A stretch of 34,317 nt of DNA from DASZPL01 sp035550315 (GTDB lineage Bacteria > Actinomycetota > Actinomycetes > JAFAQI01). Every line of letters starts with the position of its first letter. The first letter of the stretch is position 1. Shown piece by piece: positions 30,307 through 34,317 of the stretch. The DNA lies in the NCBI GenBank assembly GCA_035550315.1, contig DASZPL010000121.1:1-34317 (forward strand). The letters run 5' to 3'. Both the position numbers and the translations under genes were made by a program. The notes below the pieces were generated by a model that ran no database searches, was not told where the DNA came from, and saw only the letters and a program-made list of their open reading frames with translations.

Positions 30307-31929
30307 ATGCGGAGCCGGGGGGTTGGTTGGGCCAGCATCGTCACGCTGCTGACGTTGCTCGTGCTGACCGGGCTGGGTGCGTGGGGAACGCACCAGGTGG
30401 TGAACAACCAGGAAGACCGGCTACTGCGTGAGCGGGCCAACGAGGTCGGCCTGATCCTCACGTCAGCGGTGACGTCGCTAACCAGCCAGATGGACGTGCT
30501 GGGTGGTGTGCTGCGCTCCACCAACGACTCCCGCGCGGCGTTCGATCGCGCCGGCGAGGCGATCGTCAACACGAGCAACGACCAGGTCAGCCTGGCCGTC
30601 ATGACGAAGACGGCCGCCGGACTCACGGTCGAGATGGCAGTCGGCGGCGGGTTGCGGCACGGTCAGGTGATCGGCGGACATCGCGGCCAGGCGATCGAGC
30701 AAGCCCTGACCAGCGGCACGCTGGTGCCCACCACCGTCTTCGGCTCCGGCGCGAACCGGTCGATCGGCCTCGCCATCGGACCACCGACGGCGCCGCCCGG
30801 CGCCGTGCTCTACCGCCAGGACCGGTTGGGCTTGCCGCGGCCGCCGAGCGGAGCGAACACCGCACCATTCGCGGAGCTCAAGGTTGCGCTGTACGCCGGT
30901 GGACCGACCGCGCAGCAGGCGCTTGCGGCGACCACCCTGGATCTGCCGTTGACCGGCCGGGTCAAGACCCTGCCGCTCACGGTCGGCAACACCACCTGGA
31001 CGCTGCAGGTCGCAGCCGACCACCCGCTGGTCGGCTCGGCCGCGGAAAAGGGCCAGTGGATCGTGCTCGGAGGCGGGATCATCGTCTCGCTGCTGGTCGC
31101 CATCGTCGTGGCCACCGAGTCGCGCCGCCGCCGCAGCGCTTTGGCGCTCTACGACAGCGAGCACCGGATCGCTGAGACGCTGCAGCGCAGCCTGCTGCCC
31201 CATCCGCCGCAGCTCGAGTCGATCACCATCGCGACCCGTTACGTCGCCGGCGGCGGGCCCGGGCAACAGGTCGGCGGCGACTGGTTCGACGTCTTCGCGC
31301 TGGACGGTGGCCGGATCGGCATCGTCATCGGTGACGTAGCGGGCCACGACGTGAGCGCAGCCGCGGTGATGGCGCAGGTGCAAGCCGCGCTGCGCGCCTA
31401 CGCGACCGAGGGCCCGGAGCCGGCAGTGCTGCTCAGCCGGCTCGACCTGCACTTGAGCACCTCGCAGATCGACCGGCTGGTCACCGTCTTCTACGGCATC
31501 CTGCATCCGCCCGGTGACGATGGCCGGCGCCGGTTGCGTTACGCCAACGCGGGCCACTTGCCGCCGCTAGTTCGTCACGCCGACGGCTGGGTGGAGGAGC
31601 TCGACGCCGCCGGCTCGCTGCTGCTGGGCGCGCCGGTCACTCCGGTCAACCGGCCACACGCCGACGTCGAGCTGCGGCCGGGCGCGACGCTGTTGCTGTT
31701 CACCGACGGCCTGGTGGAGGCGCCGCGACAGTCGCTCACCCAGCGGCTGGTCCGGCTGCACACGGCCGTCGCGGCCACGCCGACCGGCATGGGGCCGGAC
31801 GAGCTGTGCGAGCACGTGCTTGACGAGATGCAGGCAAGCCGTCGCCGCGACGACGTCGCGGTCCTCGCCGTACAGCTGACTCAGGTCACAGGGGCCGAGG
31901 CGTCGGTCGTCGAACGAGCGGAGACCTGA
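30307..31929 (+). CDS. membrane SpoIIE-type PP2C phosphatase with sensor domain
   Basis: This 540-residue membrane phosphatase has two membrane segments (8-28 and 250-270) enclosing an extracellular sensor (about 30-248), then a short linker helix (IAETLQRSLLP) and a SpoIIE/RsbU phosphatase domain (about 295-525). Metal-binding acids are present: GGDWFDVF (323-330), GDVAGHD (342-348), TDGLVE (466-471) and RRDDVAVL (513-520). Proteins of this kind dephosphorylate anti-anti-sigma factors in partner-switching. Six bases separate it from the HATPase gene, so the two act together. Its 3' end overlaps a convergent SRPBCC gene by 49 bases. The sensor is low in conserved motifs and its signal is unknown. 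No anti-anti-sigma (STAS) gene is in the window. Confidence 0.93.
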   Translation: MRSRGVGWASIVTLLTLLVLTGLGAWGTHQVVNNQEDRLLRERANEVGLILTSAVTSLTSQMDVLGGVLRSTNDSRAAFDRAGEAIVNTSNDQVSLAVMTKTAAGLTVEMAVGGGLRHGQVIGGHRGQAIEQALTSGTLVPTTVFGSGANRSIGLAIGPPTAPPGAVLYRQDRLGLPRPPSGANTAPFAELKVALYAGGPTAQQALAATTLDLPLTGRVKTLPLTVGNTTWTLQVAADHPLVGSAAEKGQWIVLGGGIIVSLLVAIVVATESRRRRSALALYDSEHRIAETLQRSLLPHPPQLESITIATRYVAGGGPGQQVGGDWFDVFALDGGRIGIVIGDVAGHDVSAAAVMAQVQAALRAYATEGPEPAVLLSRLDLHLSTSQIDRLVTVFYGILHPPGDDGRRRLRYANAGHLPPLVRHADGWVEELDAAGSLLLGAPVTPVNRPHADVELRPGATLLLFTDGLVEAPRQSLTQRLVRLHTAVAATPTGMGPDELCEHVLDEMQASRRRDDVAVLAVQLTQVTGAEASVVERAET

Positions 31930-32411
31930 GTCACGCCGCCGAGGTAGCCGAGCAGCTTCAGGTAGAGCTCGTGGTTGTCACGCGAGATGAACCGGTGCAC
32001 CCGTCGCTCGAACAGCCGCCGCAGCACCGGGTTGAACACGTGGTAGGTCTCGACGAAGGTCAGCCGGGTGCCGCCGTTCGGCATCGGCGCCAGCTTGTGC
32101 CAGCCGGTGGCTTGTGACCACAGCGGCTTGCCGACCCCCCGGTAGCTCGCGTACTCACCGACCCGCACGTCGGTAACGACCTCCCACGACCGAGCGCGGC
32201 CGCCGGACCCGAGCCAGCGCGGCACCCGGAACTCGCAGGTGCGCACCATTCCCTTGCCGGTGCCGTCGCCTTCGAACCAGATCTCCATCCGGCCGCCGGG
32301 ATACTCCACAACCCGAGGGCTCGGCGCGTCTGGCGGCGGCGGCGCGTGCAGCAACGACCACACCCGCTCCGGTGCGGCTTCGACCTCGAAGACCGTCTCG
32401 AACCGCTGCAT
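31881..32411 (-). CDS. SRPBCC family protein
   Basis: This 176-residue START-like protein begins MQRFETVFEVEAAPERVWSL, the usual first strand and helix of SRPBCC domains. The middle (EYPGGRMEIWFEGDGTGKGM, VRTCEFRVPRW) and the long C-terminal helix (FERRVHRFISRDNHELYLKL) also match this fold. ATG 32411 is kept because the upstream in-frame sequence is antisense to, and out of frame with, the nitroreductase gene. Its last 49 bases overlap the 3' end of the phosphatase gene on the other strand, so the tails of both proteins are encoded by the same DNA. It lies two bases after the nitroreductase stop and is probably in the same transcript. Ligand unknown. Confidence 0.85.
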   Translation of the reverse strand: MQRFETVFEVEAAPERVWSLLHAPPPPDAPSPRVVEYPGGRMEIWFEGDGTGKGMVRTCEFRVPRWLGSGGRARSWEVVTDVRVGEYASYRGVGKPLWSQATGWHKLAPMPNGGTRLTFVETYHVFNPVLRRLFERRVHRFISRDNHELYLKLLGYLGGVTQVSARSTTDASAPVT

Positions 32412-32413
32412 GC

Positions 32414-33064
32414 CTACCCCCGCGGCGCTAGGTCGGTGTTGCCCCAGGTGTCCCAGTAGGTGATCTGCTCCACCGGCGGGCGCTCGGCCGGCCGGAAATC
32501 GGTGCCGACCGTGTAGGCGACCGGGAACAACGCAATTTGCCGCACCCCCGGCGGGATCTCCAGCGCCGCTGCAACCGAGGCGTCGTCGAACAAGTGCAAC
32601 GTGGTCCACGTCGAGCCCAAGCCGCGCGACCGCAGCGCCAGCAGCAGGCTCCAGGCGGCCGGCATGATCGAGCCGTAGGCACTGGCCGCGACCGCGCGGT
32701 TGGCGTCGTCGAAGTCTCGCTTCAGGCACGGGATGATCATCAGCGGCACCCGCTCGAGGATCTGGGTCAACGCGTAGGCGCTCTCGTAGACCCGGGTGGT
32801 CTGCGGGTCCTTGACCTGGTGCCGCGCCTGCTCGAGATAGCCCTCGCCGACCTTGCGGTAGGCGGCCGCGACCGCGGCCCGCTTCGCCGGATCGGTGACG
32901 ATCATCCAGCGCCAGTCCTGCGCGTTGCTGGCGGTCGGCGCTTGCACCGCGAGCCGCAGGCACTCGAGCACCACCTCTCGCTCGACCGGACGGTCGAGGT
33001 CGAGCCGTTTGCGAACCGCGCGGGTGGTGCTCAGCAGCCGGTCGGTCTCAGCGAGGTCGAACAC
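32414..33064 (-). CDS. nitroreductase family protein
   Basis: This 216-residue FMN-dependent oxidoreductase of the nitroreductase fold has N-terminal helix DLAETDRLLSTTRAVRKRLD with the FMN-binding TTRAVRKRLDL pattern, then LRLAVQAPTASNAQDWRWMI, with the flavin-binding loop AP-ASNAQDWR, and the late GLGSTWTTLHLF segment, ending TYWDTWGNTDLAPRG. GTG 33064 is the start; longer frames lie over an M15-type gene in another frame. Nitroreductases here may reduce nitro compounds, quinones or F420-like electron acceptors; the substrate is not known. It is followed two bases later by an SRPBCC gene. Confidence 0.87.
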   Translation of the reverse strand: MFDLAETDRLLSTTRAVRKRLDLDRPVEREVVLECLRLAVQAPTASNAQDWRWMIVTDPAKRAAVAAAYRKVGEGYLEQARHQVKDPQTTRVYESAYALTQILERVPLMIIPCLKRDFDDANRAVAASAYGSIMPAAWSLLLALRSRGLGSTWTTLHLFDDASVAAALEIPPGVRQIALFPVAYTVGTDFRPAERPPVEQITYWDTWGNTDLAPRG

Positions 33065-33098
33065 CCGGCGATGATCGCACCCAGGCGGTGACGTGCGC

Positions 33099-33869
33099 CT
33101 AGCGGCCGTTGATCGAGAAGTGCTGGTAGTCGGGTGACGACCACACGCCGCCCCACCCCCACCCAAGGTCGGCGAAGATCGCGACCGGGCGCCCGCCGCT
33201 GACGACCATGCCGGGACGCACCCTGGACCGGCCGAGGTACGGCGCGCCCGCCGGCGGGAGCACCCGGCCATTCAGGTGGTACGGGTTCTCCAACGGGTCG
33301 AGGTCGACCGCTTCTCCGAAGGCGTGCTCGGACCACGACCGCGGGCCGTTGCTGACGGCGTACCGGCAGTTGAAGGCGCTGGTGTTGTCGGCGGCCATCG
33401 ACCGGTTGTCACTGCCGCCGTACGCCGCGACCGGCCGCATCCGCCGAATCGGGAAGCGGTCCGCGAACAGCTGCTGAAAGGCACGCTGCACCGTGGTCAC
33501 GACGGCGACGTTGACGATTAGCTGGCCGACGTGGCGGCGGTGGTCGAACCCCCAATAACGCAGCCGAACGGACCGCAACCGCTCCGGCGGCACCGGGCAG
33601 CCGGCATGCCAGCTGGCGCCGAGATCGGTTGCGGTCACCGGCTCGACCAGCGGCTGGCGCGGACGATGGGTCGGCCGATGCGACTGGGTCGGTCGCGGCC
33701 GCGGCGTCGTGGTGGCAGCCGGTGGTCGGTGATGCGACGCGGTGACCGTCGGCTGGGACGGGGCGGCCTCCGTGGACGACTTCGCCGGCGTGCCAGCCGA
33801 ACCGCAGCCACCGACGAGCACACTCAGGGCGACCGCGGCGCCGAAGATCCGTCGGGCGCGCGCCGTCAC
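33099..33869 (-). CDS. M15-type peptidase lipoprotein (DD-carboxypeptidase/extensin-like fold)
   Basis: This predicted exported lipoprotein of 256 residues has lipobox VGGC (acceptor C22), a low-complexity Thr/Pro/His linker (about 30-75) and a zinc peptidase domain (about 85-256). The three zinc ligands are clear: H182 and D189 in EHAFGEAVDLDP, and H250 in DYQHFS. Catalytic-domain pieces NTSAFNCRYAVSNGPRSWSE and ADLGWGWGGVWSSP also match M15 family members, which cut D-Ala-D-Ala or other wall peptides. GTG 33869 is the start: a lipoprotein signal follows at once, and the upstream in-frame part (to 33983) lies over the alcohol dehydrogenase gene. It has 25 bases to that gene on the same strand. 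Role: cell-wall turnover on the outer face. Confidence 0.87.
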   Translation of the reverse strand: MTARARRIFGAAVALSVLVGGCGSAGTPAKSSTEAAPSQPTVTASHHRPPAATTTPRPRPTQSHRPTHRPRQPLVEPVTATDLGASWHAGCPVPPERLRSVRLRYWGFDHRRHVGQLIVNVAVVTTVQRAFQQLFADRFPIRRMRPVAAYGGSDNRSMAADNTSAFNCRYAVSNGPRSWSEHAFGEAVDLDPLENPYHLNGRVLPPAGAPYLGRSRVRPGMVVSGGRPVAIFADLGWGWGGVWSSPDYQHFSINGR

Positions 33870-33894
33870 AACCGCGCAGGCTAATCGGCCTCGG

Positions 33895-34317
33895 TCAGGC
33901 GGCGCTGCGCTGACCGGGCCGGAACACCACCTTGATGACGCCGTCTTCCTTCTTCTTGAAGGCGTCGTACCAATGCGGCGCATCCTCGAGCGGGACCACG
34001 TTCGTGACTAAGCCGGCGGCGTTGAGCGGGTCGCCGTCGCGCAGCAGCTGCTCCAGCACCGGCGTCCAGCGGCGGACGTTCGCCTGACCCCAGCGCAAGC
34101 CGATCTGCTTGTCGAACAGGTCGCCGATCGGGAAGTTCAGCATCCACATCGCGTAGACGCCGATCACCGAGACGCTGCCGCCGCGCCGGCAGGACGCGAG
34201 CGAGGCGTGCAGCGCGGCGAACCGGTCCGGCTGGATCTTCAGCGCTTGGAACAACCGGTCGGCGAAGGAGCCGTCGGCGTCCATGCCGACCGCGTCGATC
34301 ACGGCGTCGGCGCCGCG
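33895..34317 (-). CDS. zinc-type alcohol dehydrogenase (5' partial)
   Basis: The frame is open to the window edge (base 34317), so the N-terminal part is missing. The visible 140 codons are the end of an MDR-family dehydrogenase: RGADAVIDAVGMDADGSFAD (end of the Rossmann fold), an ASCRRGGSVSVIGVYAMWML strand, FDKQIGLRWGQANVRRWTP and the C-terminal PHWYDAFKKKEDGVIKVVF. The pattern follows the glutathione-independent formaldehyde or threonine-type dehydrogenases seen in actinomycetes ('zinc-dependent alcohol dehydrogenase'), which oxidise an alcohol with NAD(P). The zinc-binding half lies outside. Its stop is 25 bases before the M15-type gene. Confidence 0.85.
   Translation of the reverse strand, partial: RGADAVIDAVGMDADGSFADRLFQALKIQPDRFAALHASLASCRRGGSVSVIGVYAMWMLNFPIGDLFDKQIGLRWGQANVRRWTPVLEQLLRDGDPLNAAGLVTNVVPLEDAPHWYDAFKKKEDGVIKVVFRPGQRSAA

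Overview
This is a gene-dense, high-GC (by eye about 70%) bacterial chromosome segment. Its codon use, frequent GTG starts, 4-base GTGA gene overlaps, F420/FMN-type oxidoreductases, HelR-type helicase, SCO4226-like protein and SpoIIE/HATPase signalling genes all point to a soil-type actinomycete (Actinomycetota). I cannot place it in a family. No rRNA, tRNA, CRISPR array, transposase or phage gene is visible, and no stretch longer than about 170 bases lacks a gene. Both window edges cut a gene.

Layout. 1-2784 (+): a LolA/RseB-like secreted protein (5' end cut off) with an ABC exporter ATPase and permease, all overlapping. 2788-8944 (-): an acyl-CoA dehydrogenase, the RNA polymerase-protecting helicase HelR, a sulfotransferase and a serine beta-lactamase-like hydrolase. 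A near-perfect copy of the 19-bp rifamycin-associated element (RAE) lies 46 bp upstream of helR. 8965-12619: small accessory genes, mostly (-): DUF1801, a 48-residue acidic protein, an SRPBCC/ArsR pair, a secreted esterase and two VOC proteins. 12737-15793 (+): an FMN/F420-type split-barrel protein, a nitronate monooxygenase-like enzyme and a thiolase-like protein.

15824-20316 (-): a secreted subtilisin-like protease ending in twelve tandem five-residue Trp-Asn repeats. Seven bases further on is a membrane GAF-PAS-GGDEF-EAL c-di-GMP enzyme. Its 3' end runs into a cluster of four copies of a 14-16 bp repeat, two of which form a perfect hairpin. 20461-21814: a DUF4242/SCO4226-like protein, an SRAP (YedK/HMCES-type) DNA-protein crosslink enzyme, and a small His/Arg-rich lipoprotein. 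21983-25026 (+): a secreted cupredoxin-like protein and a four-cupredoxin multicopper oxidase with a C-terminal membrane anchor, separated by a 17-bp perfect hairpin.

25020-27706 (-): a GH20 beta-N-acetylhexosaminidase overlapping a CaCA-family cation exchanger. These are divergent, across a 16-bp perfect palindrome, from a three-gene (+) signalling cassette at 27794-31929: a membrane diguanylate cyclase, a HATPase (anti-sigma-type) protein with a long extra C-terminal domain, and a membrane SpoIIE-type phosphatase. 31881-34317 (-): an SRPBCC protein, a nitroreductase, an M15-type peptidase lipoprotein and the C-terminal part of a zinc-type alcohol dehydrogenase.

The most notable points are the RAE-helR unit (probable inducible rifamycin tolerance), the Trp-repeat protease coupled to a c-di-GMP enzyme, the c-di-GMP/partner-switch cassette, and the copper module.
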